NCBI RefSeq assembly: GCF_007997075.1
Contig: NZ_VORS01000008.1
Coordinates: 62,001-126,000, forward strand
Source: Polaribacter sp. IC073
GTDB lineage: Bacteria; Bacteroidota; Bacteroidia; Flavobacteriales; Flavobacteriaceae
Length of the DNA: 64,000 bases
Direction of reading: 5' to 3'
Part shown: piece after piece, positions 52,801-61,010 of the stretch
How the letters are laid out: the number at the start of each line of letters is the position of its first letter
Numbering within the stretch: position 1 is the stretch's first letter
The notes under the pieces: model-generated
Told to the model about the DNA's origin: nothing
The model's input: the letters and a program-made list of their open reading frames with translations, nothing else
Databases searched by the model: none
Made by a program: the position numbers and the translations under genes

Positions 52801-54582
52801 ATGTCAGATCATCATCCTAAAGAAACTTTTGTAACAAAATATCTTTTTAGTCAAGATCATAAAATGATTTCTAAGCAGTTCTTAGTAACTGGTATGTTTA
52901 TGGGAATTATTGGTGTGTTAATGTCTATGCTATTTCGTGTACAACTTGCGTGGCCAGATACGTCATTTACATTTGTTGAAGCTTTTTTAGGTTCTCACCA
53001 AACAGATGGCATCATGGACCCAGATATGTATTTAGCATTAGTTACAATACATGGTACTATCATGGTATTCTTTGTATTAACAGCTGGTTTAAGTGGTACA
53101 TTCTCAAATTTATTAATTCCGTTGCAGATTGGGGCTAGAGATATGGCATCTGGTTTCTTAAACATGGTATCTTACTGGTTATTCTTTATTTCTAGTATTA
53201 TTATGGTGATATCATTATTTGTAGAAGCTGGTCCTGCTTCTGCAGGATGGACGGTTTACCCTCCTTTGAGTGCTTTACCTCAGGCAATTCCAGGTTCTGG
53301 AATGGGTATGACACTGTGGTTAGTATCTATGGCTATATTTATTGCATCTTCTCTAATAGGATCTTTAAACTATATTGTCACAGTTTTAAATATGCGAACA
53401 AAAGGAATGAAAATGACAAGATTGCCATTAACAATTTGGGCATTTTTTATTACAGCTATTATTGGTGTAGTTTCCTTTCCTGTGTTATTATCAGCATCTT
53501 TATTATTGGTTTTCGACAGAAGTTTTGGAACTTCATTTTATTTATCAGATATTTTTATTTCTGGAGAAGTCCTGCACTATCAAGGAGGTTCACCAGTATT
53601 GTATGAACACTTATTTTGGTTCTTAGGTCACCCAGAAGTATATATTGTTTTATTACCGGCATTGGGTATTACTTCAGAGGTGATATCTACAAATGCTAGA
53701 AAACCAATTTTTGGTTATAGAGCAATGATTGGTTCTATTATGGCAATTGCATTTTTATCTACAATTGTTTGGGGACACCATATGTTTGTATCTGGTATGA
53801 ATCCTTTCTTAGGATCTGTATTTACATTTACAACCTTATTAATTGCAATTCCTTCTGCTGTAAAAGCCTTTAATTATGTTACTACCTTATGGAAAGGTAA
53901 TTTGCAATTGAATCCTGCAATGCTATTTTCTATTGGTTTGGTTTCTACATTCGTAACAGGTGGTTTAACGGGATTGGTTTTAGGAGATTCTGCTTTAGAT
54001 ATTAATGTTCACGATACGTATTTTGTAGTAGCGCATTTCCACTTAGTAATGGGTGTTTCTGCAATCTTCGGTATGTTTGCTGGTGTGTATCACTGGTTTC
54101 CGAAAATGTATGGTAGAATGATGAATAAAACTTTAGGATACTGGCATTTCTGGTTAAGTATTATATGTGCTTACGGTGTTTTCTGGCCGATGCATTTTAT
54201 TGGATTAGCAGGTTTACCACGTAGATATTATACAAATACAAACTTTCCAATGTTTGATGATTTAGCAGACATTAACGTTGTGATTACAATTTTTGCCTTA
54301 GTCGGTGGTATTGCTCAAATCTTCTTTATTGCAAATTTCTTTATCTCTATGTATAGAGGTGAAAAAGCAACACAAAATCCATGGAAATCGAATACTTTAG
54401 AGTGGACAACTCCGGTAGAACATGTACATGGTAACTGGCCAGGGAAATTACCAGTTGTTCATAGATGGGCTTATGATTATAGTAAGCGTGTAGATGCAAA
54501 TGATGATGATAGTGATTACTTACACGGTCAAGATTTTGTTTTACAAACAACACCTTTATTAGAAGGTGAAGAGCCATCATAA
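52801..54582 (+). CDS. coxA: Cytochrome c oxidase subunit I
   Basis: 593 residues, about twelve helices, the heme-copper catalytic subunit. The binuclear centre is seen in GHPEVYIVLLP (CuB His and the cross-linked Tyr), WGHHMF, and HDTYFVVAHFHLVMG (heme ligands). GHPEVY, with glutamate and tyrosine, places it in the A1-type oxidases. It is fed by ACIII, whose genes are just upstream; the two form a supercomplex in a related flavobacterium. Subunits III and IV are not in the window. Confidence 0.96.
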   Translation: MSDHHPKETFVTKYLFSQDHKMISKQFLVTGMFMGIIGVLMSMLFRVQLAWPDTSFTFVEAFLGSHQTDGIMDPDMYLALVTIHGTIMVFFVLTAGLSGTFSNLLIPLQIGARDMASGFLNMVSYWLFFISSIIMVISLFVEAGPASAGWTVYPPLSALPQAIPGSGMGMTLWLVSMAIFIASSLIGSLNYIVTVLNMRTKGMKMTRLPLTIWAFFITAIIGVVSFPVLLSASLLLVFDRSFGTSFYLSDIFISGEVLHYQGGSPVLYEHLFWFLGHPEVYIVLLPALGITSEVISTNARKPIFGYRAMIGSIMAIAFLSTIVWGHHMFVSGMNPFLGSVFTFTTLLIAIPSAVKAFNYVTTLWKGNLQLNPAMLFSIGLVSTFVTGGLTGLVLGDSALDINVHDTYFVVAHFHLVMGVSAIFGMFAGVYHWFPKMYGRMMNKTLGYWHFWLSIICAYGVFWPMHFIGLAGLPRRYYTNTNFPMFDDLADINVVITIFALVGGIAQIFFIANFFISMYRGEKATQNPWKSNTLEWTTPVEHVHGNWPGKLPVVHRWAYDYSKRVDANDDDSDYLHGQDFVLQTTPLLEGEEPS

Positions 54583-54633
54583 ATTATAAATCTTATGCTT
54601 GTGCAAACAAGAATCGACATAAAAACTAAAAAG

Positions 54634-54659
54634 CCTTTCCAATTCGGAAAGGTTTTTTT
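54634..54659 (+). terminator. Intrinsic terminator after coxA
   Basis: CCTTTCC, loop AATTC, GGAAAGG, then seven T. It closes the eight-gene respiratory operon before ruvB. Confidence 0.92.
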
Positions 54660-54700
54660 GTTATGTAACAAAAGGTACAATATAGTATTTGAATTAATAT

Positions 54701-54708
54701 TATCTTTG
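54701..54708 (+). promoter_or_regulatory. -7 promoter box just before ruvB
   Basis: TATCTTTG fits TAnnTTTG and ends only 4 bases before the ruvB ATG (54,713). No -33 box is evident at the usual distance. Confidence 0.4.
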
Positions 54709-54712
54709 TTCT

Positions 54713-55735
54713 ATGAATGAAAACTTAAACCCTGAAAACGATAATTTATCTAACGAAGACTTAGACGTAGAAAAAAAATTACGTCCACTTTCTTTTGATG
54801 ATTTTACAGGTCAAGATCAAGCAATTGATAATTTAAAAGTTTTTGTTGAAGCAGCAAATCAAAGAGAAGAAGCGTTAGATCACACTTTATTTCATGGCCC
54901 TCCAGGACTAGGAAAAACTACATTAGCCCATATTTTAGCAAATGAGTTGCAAGTGGGTATAAAGGTAACTTCCGGCCCGGTTTTAGACAAGCCAGGAGAT
55001 TTAGCGGGTTTATTGACCAATCTAGATGAGCGTGATGTTTTATTTATTGATGAAATTCATCGTTTGAGTCCGATTGTAGAAGAATATCTATACTCTGCAA
55101 TGGAAGACTATAAGATTGATATCATGATTGAATCTGGCCCTAATGCCAGAACGGTCCAAATCAACTTAGAACCATTTACTTTAATTGGTGCAACAACGCG
55201 TTCAGGATTGTTAACAGCTCCAATGAGAGCGAGATTCGGTATTAGTAGTAGATTACACTATTACAAAACGGAGTTGCTAACTACAATTATCCAAAGAAGT
55301 GCACACATTTTAAAAGTGCCAATTTCAATGGAATCTGCGATAGAAATTGCGGGCAGAAGTAGAGGAACACCAAGAATAGCAAATGCATTATTACGAAGAG
55401 TTCGTGATTTTGCACAAATTAAAGGTGACGGAGCAATTACTATTGAAATTGCAAAATATGCTTTGAAAGCATTAAATGTAGATGCACATGGTTTAGATGA
55501 AATGGATAATAAAATTTTGGCAACCATTATAGATAAATTTAAAGGAGGTCCGGTAGGTATTTCAACGATTGCGACTGCAGTTAGTGAAAATACGGAAACA
55601 ATTGAAGAAGTATATGAGCCTTTTTTAATTCAACAAGGGTTTATCATGCGAACTCCAAGAGGAAGAGAAGTAACAGATTTAGCATACAAACATTTAGGAA
55701 GGGTAAAAGGTAGGAATGAAGGAGAATTTTTTTAA
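54713..55735 (+). CDS. ruvB: Holliday junction branch migration helicase RuvB
   Basis: 340 residues, AAA+ motor that drives branch migration with RuvA. Walker A is [11 protein letters not shown], Walker B LFIDEIHR, sensor 1 [19 protein letters not shown] and the C-terminal winged helix ([17 protein letters not shown]) complete the protein. Its ATG lies 130 bases after coxA, behind the terminator. It has no evident functional link to its neighbours. Confidence 0.98.
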   Translation: MNENLNPENDNLSNEDLDVEKKLRPLSFDDFTGQDQAIDNLKVFVEAANQREEALDHTLFHGPPGLGKTTLAHILANELQVGIKVTSGPVLDKPGDLAGLLTNLDERDVLFIDEIHRLSPIVEEYLYSAMEDYKIDIMIESGPNARTVQINLEPFTLIGATTRSGLLTAPMRARFGISSRLHYYKTELLTTIIQRSAHILKVPISMESAIEIAGRSRGTPRIANALLRRVRDFAQIKGDGAITIEIAKYALKALNVDAHGLDEMDNKILATIIDKFKGGPVGISTIATAVSENTETIEEVYEPFLIQQGFIMRTPRGREVTDLAYKHLGRVKGRNEGEFF

Positions 55736-55746
55736 AAAATTGTAAG

Positions 55747-55781
55747 CTTGAGGCATCAAGTTTTAAGCATAATACCTCAAG
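55747..55781. repeat. Inverted repeat in the ruvB-sulP spacer
   Basis: CTTGAGG (55,747-55,753) pairs with CCTCAAG (55,775-55,781) around an AT-rich loop that also repeats AAG-containing words. It resembles small dispersed flavobacterial intergenic repeats. Confidence 0.4.
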
Positions 55782-55795
55782 TATATAGCTAAAAA

Positions 55796-57523
55796 ATGAA
55801 TATAAAAAAGATAATACCAATCTTAGAATGGTTACCAAACTACAATTCTTCACTTTTTAAAGGTGATTTAATTGCTGGAACCACTGTGGGTATTATTTTA
55901 ATTCCGCAAGGTATTGCGTACGCACTTATTGCAGGATTGCCACCAATTTATGGTTTGTATTGTGCTTTAGTACCACAAATAATGTATGCTATCTTTGGTT
56001 CTTCAAGACAAGTTGCAATTGGTCCTGTAGCGATGGATTCTTTAATTGTTGCAACGGGAGTTTCTACTTTGGCATTGGCAGGTTCAGAAAGTTATATTGC
56101 TATTGCTATTTTATTAGCTTTAATGGTAGGCTCCATTCAGTTTATAATGGGGATTTTTAGTTTAGGTTTTATTGTAAACTTCCTTTCGAAACCGGTTATT
56201 ACTGGTTTTACTTCTGCAATTGCACTAACTATTGGTTTTAATCAATTTAGAAATTTGTTAGGTGTAGATTTTGTTCAAAGTGATCAAATACAAGTTATTG
56301 TAAAAGATATTTGGCTTCACATAAGTAATTTTAATTATCATACGACTAGCATCGGATTGATTTCCGTAGTTGTAATTATCTTTTTTAGAAAAATAAATAA
56401 GAAAATTCCGAATGCATTAATTGTTGTTATTTTAGGGATTTTAATTATGAAATTTTTTGGTAAAGGTTTCGAAGACGTTTCCATAGTAAAAGACATTCCT
56501 TCTGGTTTACCAAAATTCGGAATGCCAAGTTTCGACTTAGATCAAATGAGAGAATTGTTGCCAATTGCTTTAACTTTAGTAATGGTTGGTTACTTAGAAA
56601 CTATATCTATAGGTAAATCATTAGAAGCAAAACAAGACGAATATAGAATACGACCCAACCAAGAATTAATTGCTTTAGGAATCAGTAATATGGTAGGTTC
56701 TTTGTTTAAAGCATACCCAAGTACTTCTAGTTTCTCCCGATCTGCTATCAACCAAGAAAGTGGGGCAAGAACAGGAATGGCGGCATTAATTTCTGTTGTA
56801 ATGGTGAGTATTACACTGCTATTTTTAACTCCGTTATTTTATCACTTACCAAAGACCGTTTTGGCTGCAATTATTATTGTAGCTGTTTTCGGACTCGTAA
56901 ATTTTAAAGAAGCTAAGTTTCTTTGGAAAGCAAATCAGTTAGATTTCTGGTTAATGTTGGCTACATTTTCAGCAACATTATTATTAGGAATCGAATATGG
57001 AATAATTGTTGGAGTTGGCCTATCATTAGTCATATTAATTTATAGAACTTCTAGACCTTACGTTGCCGAATTAGGCAAAGTACCCAACTCTAATTTTTAT
57101 AGAAATAAACACAGGTTCGATGATGTTATTATTGATGATGATATTTTAGTTTTTCGATTTGATGCTCAGTTATTTTATGCAAACTCAGGTTATTTTAGAG
57201 ATAAATTAGATGAAATGATGGACAGGAAGGGCAGTGCCTTAAAATTGATTGTTCTAGATGCAGAAAGTATCAATAGAGTAGATAGCACAGGTGTAGAAAT
57301 GCTAAAAGAACGCATTCGATTTTGTCAGAAAAAGGGAATCATTTTTTATTTAGCAGGTGTAAAAGGACCTGTAAGAGATGATTTATTTAGAAGCGGTATT
57401 TTAGAGATAATAGATTTAACTCATTTTTTTATGCGCCCTAATCAGGCAGTTAAATTTTATAAAACAGGAGATCGAAGACATCAAGAAAAATATGCGAAAT
57501 ACATACACCAAGCATATGACTAA
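55796..57523 (+). CDS. SulP-family anion transporter with STAS domain
   Basis: 575 residues: about 12 membrane helices (GDLIAGTTVGIILIPQGIAYA as the SulP opening, GLYCALVPQIMYAIFGSSRQV, AYPSTSSFSRSAINQESGARTG) and a STAS domain at about 435-560 (LIVLDAESINRVDSTGVEML). Family members move sulfate, bicarbonate or other anions across the inner membrane. The substrate cannot be deduced. The gene is followed, 118 bases on, by sulfur-metabolism genes, which makes sulfate or sulfite the attractive guess. Confidence 0.9.
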   Translation: MNIKKIIPILEWLPNYNSSLFKGDLIAGTTVGIILIPQGIAYALIAGLPPIYGLYCALVPQIMYAIFGSSRQVAIGPVAMDSLIVATGVSTLALAGSESYIAIAILLALMVGSIQFIMGIFSLGFIVNFLSKPVITGFTSAIALTIGFNQFRNLLGVDFVQSDQIQVIVKDIWLHISNFNYHTTSIGLISVVVIIFFRKINKKIPNALIVVILGILIMKFFGKGFEDVSIVKDIPSGLPKFGMPSFDLDQMRELLPIALTLVMVGYLETISIGKSLEAKQDEYRIRPNQELIALGISNMVGSLFKAYPSTSSFSRSAINQESGARTGMAALISVVMVSITLLFLTPLFYHLPKTVLAAIIIVAVFGLVNFKEAKFLWKANQLDFWLMLATFSATLLLGIEYGIIVGVGLSLVILIYRTSRPYVAELGKVPNSNFYRNKHRFDDVIIDDDILVFRFDAQLFYANSGYFRDKLDEMMDRKGSALKLIVLDAESINRVDSTGVEMLKERIRFCQKKGIIFYLAGVKGPVRDDLFRSGILEIIDLTHFFMRPNQAVKFYKTGDRRHQEKYAKYIHQAYD

Positions 57524-57641
57524 TAAAAAAATAATTTTCCGAGCTTAAAAGTGAAAATAGGAATCAAACAAAGTTGATAAATATCATTTGACATTATTTG
57601 TTGATACTGTTATTTAGAAGCTTACAAAAAGAGAATAAAAT

Positions 57642-59048
57642 ATGATTATAGAACAAATTTATACAGGTTGTTTAGCTCAAGGAGCTTATTATATAGAAAG
57701 TAATGGCGAAGTTGCTATTATCGATCCATTAAGAGAAGTACAAGATTACATCGATAGGGCTGCAAACAATAATGCTAAAATAAAATACATTTTTGAAACA
57801 CATTTTCACGCAGATTTTGTGAGTGGCCACGTAACTTTAGCAGAAAAAACAGGTGCAAAAATAGTGTATGGTCCAACGGCAAAAACAAGTTTCGATGCAA
57901 TCATTGCAGAAGATAATCAGGTTTTTAAAGTAGGGGATATTACCATAACGGTTTTACACACGCCAGGTCATACCATGGAAAGTTCTTGTTATTTATTGAA
58001 AGATAAAAATGGAAAAGATTATGCTATTTTTAGCGGAGACACACTGTTTCTAGGAGATGTAGGAAGACCAGATTTAGCTCAAAAAGGAGCTATTACAGAA
58101 GAAGATTTGGCAGGATTCTTATTCGATAGTTTAAGAAATAAAGTAATGCCCTTGGCAGATGATGTCATTGTATATCCGGCACACGGAGCAGGTTCTGCCT
58201 GTGGTAAAAATTTAAGTAAAGAAACTGTAGGTACTATTGGCAACCAAAAAGAAACCAATTATGCGTTAAGAGCAGACATGACAAAGGCAGAATTTGTTAA
58301 AGAAGTAACCGATGGTTTATTGCCTCCGCCAGCATATTTTCCTTTGAATGTAAAACTGAATAAAGAAGGTTATAAGTCTATAGATGAAGTTCTAGAAAAT
58401 AGTGCAAAACCTTTATCTGTAAAAGCATTTGAGATTCATGCAAATGAAACAAACGCATTAATTTTAGATGTTCGTCATCAATCAGAATTTATAAAAGGTT
58501 TTATACCACAATCTATTTTTATTGGTTTAGGTGGTACTTTTGCACCTTGGGTTGGCGCATTAATTAAAGATATAAAACAACCAATTTTGTTAGTAACTCC
58601 AGAAGGCGAAGAAGAAGCTACTATTATACGTTTGTCTAGAGTTGGCTTTGATAACGTTTTAGGATATTTAAAAGGAAGTTTTTCTTCATGGAAAGAAGCA
58701 GGCAAAGAAATTGATACTTTAGAATCTGTATCTGCACATGTCTTAGAAGAAAAAATTAAAGAAAACATGCCTGTTTTTGATGTAAGAAAACCTGGTGAAT
58801 ATGAGAGTGAACATATAAAAGTAGCAGATAGTACGCCTTTAGATTTCTTAAATACTCATATTTCAGAATTTCCGAAGAAAGGAAACTTCTATGTGCATTG
58901 TGCTGGGGGTTACCGTTCTGTAATTGCTTCTTCTATTTTAAAAGCACGTGGTTTTCACAATGTTATTGATGTTTCTGGTGGTTATGCAGCTATAAAAGAA
59001 ACAACTATAGAAAGAACAGCAGCAGTGTGTCCATCAACTTTAAAATAA
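57642..59048 (+). CDS. Metallo-beta-lactamase / double rhodanese fusion (persulfide dioxygenase-like)
   Basis: 468 residues. The N-terminal MBL domain (about 1-240) has THFHADFVSGH, HTPGHTMESSCY, FSGDTLFLGDVGRPD and YPAHGAGSACG, the metal pattern of ETHE1-like persulfide dioxygenases. Two rhodanese domains follow. The first (about 262-355) lacks the active-site cysteine (VTPEGEEEATI at the loop), so it is probably inactive; the second (about 365-465) has a full loop CAGGYRS. The enzyme likely handles glutathione- or protein-bound persulfides. The next gene encodes another rhodanese 6 bases downstream. Confidence 0.88.
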   Translation: MIIEQIYTGCLAQGAYYIESNGEVAIIDPLREVQDYIDRAANNNAKIKYIFETHFHADFVSGHVTLAEKTGAKIVYGPTAKTSFDAIIAEDNQVFKVGDITITVLHTPGHTMESSCYLLKDKNGKDYAIFSGDTLFLGDVGRPDLAQKGAITEEDLAGFLFDSLRNKVMPLADDVIVYPAHGAGSACGKNLSKETVGTIGNQKETNYALRADMTKAEFVKEVTDGLLPPPAYFPLNVKLNKEGYKSIDEVLENSAKPLSVKAFEIHANETNALILDVRHQSEFIKGFIPQSIFIGLGGTFAPWVGALIKDIKQPILLVTPEGEEEATIIRLSRVGFDNVLGYLKGSFSSWKEAGKEIDTLESVSAHVLEEKIKENMPVFDVRKPGEYESEHIKVADSTPLDFLNTHISEFPKKGNFYVHCAGGYRSVIASSILKARGFHNVIDVSGGYAAIKETTIERTAAVCPSTLK

Positions 59049-59054
59049 AATAAG

Positions 59055-59420
59055 ATGAAAAATATAATCGGTCTTTTTTTAATGAGTTTCTTTTTTATTA
59101 ATTGTAGTTCTTCAGAAGAATTAAAATCTATTTCTACACAAGAATTAAAGGTTTTATTGGAAAAAGAAAAAGTGCAATTAATGGATGTTCGAACTCCTAA
59201 AGAAATTGAAGAAGGTTTTATAGAAAGTGCAAAATTTGCTAATTTCTTTGAGGCAGATTTTTATGAAAAAGCGTCTAAGCAGTTAGATAAAAACAAACCC
59301 GTCTACTTATACTGTAGAAGTGGTGGAAGAAGTGTAAAAGCTTCTTTAATATTAAAAGAAAAGGGATTTAAGGTTGTAAACGTCTTAGGAGGTTACAGTC
59401 AATGGGAAAAAGAAAATTAG
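59055..59420 (+). CDS. Rhodanese-domain lipoprotein
   Basis: 121 residues. Signal ending FINC (lipid-anchored), then one rhodanese domain (about 27-120) with LMDVRTPKEIEEGFIESAKF and the active loop CRSGGRS containing the catalytic cysteine. It carries sulfane sulfur, probably in the periplasm. It follows the MBL-rhodanese gene by 6 bases and precedes the HMA gene by 5 bases, forming one operon. Confidence 0.88.
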   Translation: MKNIIGLFLMSFFFINCSSSEELKSISTQELKVLLEKEKVQLMDVRTPKEIEEGFIESAKFANFFEADFYEKASKQLDKNKPVYLYCRSGGRSVKASLILKEKGFKVVNVLGGYSQWEKEN

Positions 59421-59425
59421 AAATT

Positions 59426-59692
59426 ATGATAATAGAAATTCAAATAGAAAACTTAAAATGTGGTGGTTGTGCGGCAACGATTAAAAAAGGATTGTTAAGT
59501 TTAGAAAATGTAGATGAAGTTGAAGTAAATGTAGAAAAATCTATTGTTTCTATTACTTCTGAAACTGAAAATCTAGTACTGATAAAAGAAAAATTATCTA
59601 AATTAGGATATCCGGAAGTGGGTGATAAAAATAGCATTGTTCACAAGGCAAAATCTTTTGTTAGTTGTGCCGTTGGTAAAATGGATTCATAA
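59426..59692 (+). CDS. Heavy-metal-associated (HMA) domain protein
   Basis: 88 residues from the ATG at 59,426, which gives the natural HMA start (MIIEIQIENLKCGGC). The metal motif is CGGC in a ferredoxin-like fold (about 1-67, GLLSLENVDEVEVNVEKSIVSI), with an extra cysteine in the C-terminal tail (SCAVGK). It would bind copper or another soft metal. An in-frame ATG at 59,402 lies inside the previous gene and is rejected. Last gene of the sulfur operon. Confidence 0.85.
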   Translation: MIIEIQIENLKCGGCAATIKKGLLSLENVDEVEVNVEKSIVSITSETENLVLIKEKLSKLGYPEVGDKNSIVHKAKSFVSCAVGKMDS

Positions 59693-59694
59693 AT

Positions 59695-59723
59695 AAAAAA
59701 GCGAGCTTTAAGCTCGCTTTTTT
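59695..59723. terminator. Bidirectional terminator after the HMA gene
   Basis: AAAAAAGCGAGCTT and AAGCTCGCTTTTTT form one perfect stem with A and T runs, directly after the HMA stop codon. Confidence 0.93.
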
Positions 59724-59849
59724 ATTATAAATGTTTGCCAACATTAAGACTTTCGTAACTTCTTGTAAAATAGATACAAATACCTAATTTTTGGCACAAA
59801 AAAAATCCCAAAGGTAAGTTTGAGATTTTAAATTAGTTGTCATTTTTTG

Positions 59850-60713
59850 TTATCCTAAATAAGTTCTTAACATGTGCGTCTTAGATTTCGATTGTAAGCG
59901 CTTAATTGCTCGTTGCTTTACTTGTCTAACACGTTCTCTTGTTAAGTCGAAACGTTCGCCAATTTCAGACAAACTAGAAGCAACTTCATTACCAATACCG
60001 TAATACATTTTTATAACTTTTGCTTCTTTAAAAGTAAGGGTACCTAAAGCTCTTTCTATTTCAATTTTTAAAGATTGACTCATCAACTCCTTATCTGGTT
60101 TTGGTGAATCTTCAGATTGTAAAAGGTTGTATAAATTAGAATCTTCTCCTTCATTAAAAGGCGCATCCATAGAAACATGTCTTCCAGAATTTTTTAAAGA
60201 TTGCTCTACTTCTGTTTCAGTCATGTCTAACTGTTTCGCAATTTCTTTATTGGTAGGCATGCGCTGCTCACCTTGCTCTAAGCGAGCATATATTTTTCTT
60301 ATTTTGTTGATGCTTCCTATTTTATTAAGAGGCAAACGTACAATTCTAGATTGTTCTGCTAAGGCTTGCATAATTGCTTGACGAATCCACCAAACAGCAT
60401 AAGAAATAAACTTAAAACCTCTAGTCTCATCAAAACGTTTGGCAGCTTTTACCAACCCTAAATTGCCTTCATTTATTAAATCAGATAATTTTAAACCTTG
60501 TCCTTGGTATTGTTTTGCAACGGAAACAACAAATCTTAAATTTGCGCTAACAAGTGCATCTAACGCGCGATTATCTCCTTTTTTAATTTTCAAAGCCAAT
60601 TCTACTTCTTCATCAGCAGTAATAAGCCCAATTTTACTAATTTCCTGAAAATATTTATCTAAAGATTCTGCGTCACGATTAGTTACCTGTTTTACAATTT
60701 TAAGTTGTCTCAT
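59850..60713 (-). CDS. rpoD: Primary RNA polymerase sigma factor (RpoD/SigA)
   Basis: 287 residues without region 1.1, as is standard for the Bacteroidota housekeeping sigma. Region 1.2 has [20 protein letters not shown]; region 2 has [36 protein letters not shown] and [17 protein letters not shown]; region 3 [16 protein letters not shown]; region 4 [27 protein letters not shown]. It reads the TTG / TAnnTTTG promoters seen in this window. It is preceded by a small ORF on the same strand. Confidence 0.97.
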   Translation of the reverse strand: MRQLKIVKQVTNRDAESLDKYFQEISKIGLITADEEVELALKIKKGDNRALDALVSANLRFVVSVAKQYQGQGLKLSDLINEGNLGLVKAAKRFDETRGFKFISYAVWWIRQAIMQALAEQSRIVRLPLNKIGSINKIRKIYARLEQGEQRMPTNKEIAKQLDMTETEVEQSLKNSGRHVSMDAPFNEGEDSNLYNLLQSEDSPKPDKELMSQSLKIEIERALGTLTFKEAKVIKMYYGIGNEVASSLSEIGERFDLTRERVRQVKQRAIKRLQSKSKTHMLRTYLG

Positions 60714-60813
60714 GTTTTTATTTGGATTTTTTTAAGGATTGATACTATGAAGTTTTAAAAAGAAATAGATCTTCTAAAAAATTATTGAAAATTGCTAAAA
60801 GAAATAAAAAGTT

Positions 60814-60906
60814 TTAGAATGCAGGAAGTGTAAAATCATTCAATTGACAAGCCTCAACATATTGCTTGTTGCTGTTATTGTATGTAAAAGTAGCAGTGTT
60901 TACCAT
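60814..60906 (-). CDS. Small ORF upstream of rpoD, unknown function
   Basis: A 30-codon ORF, beginning MVNTATFTYNNSNKQY and ending VEACQLNDFTLPAF, between the terminator at 60,925-60,959 and rpoD. Its codon choice looks like that of the neighbours and it contains no poly-A/T artefact. It is not recognised. It could be a real small protein, a fragment of an old gene, or a leader ORF for rpoD. Confidence 0.4.
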   Translation of the reverse strand: MVNTATFTYNNSNKQYVEACQLNDFTLPAF

Positions 60907-60924
60907 AGATTTTTAATATACGAA

Positions 60925-60959
60925 AAAACGAGCGATTTTTCATGAAAATCGCTCGTTTT
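60925..60959 (-). terminator. Strong terminator after the TonB receptor gene
   Basis: AAAACGAGCGATTTT, loop TCATG, AAAATCGCTCGTTTT: a perfect 15-bp stem. On the - strand a run of six U follows, so it ends transcription of the receptor gene before rpoD. Confidence 0.93.
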
Positions 60960-61010
60960 GGGTATTTTTTAACAGATTTTAATCAGTTTTGATTAAAAAT
61001 AGGTGTTTTA

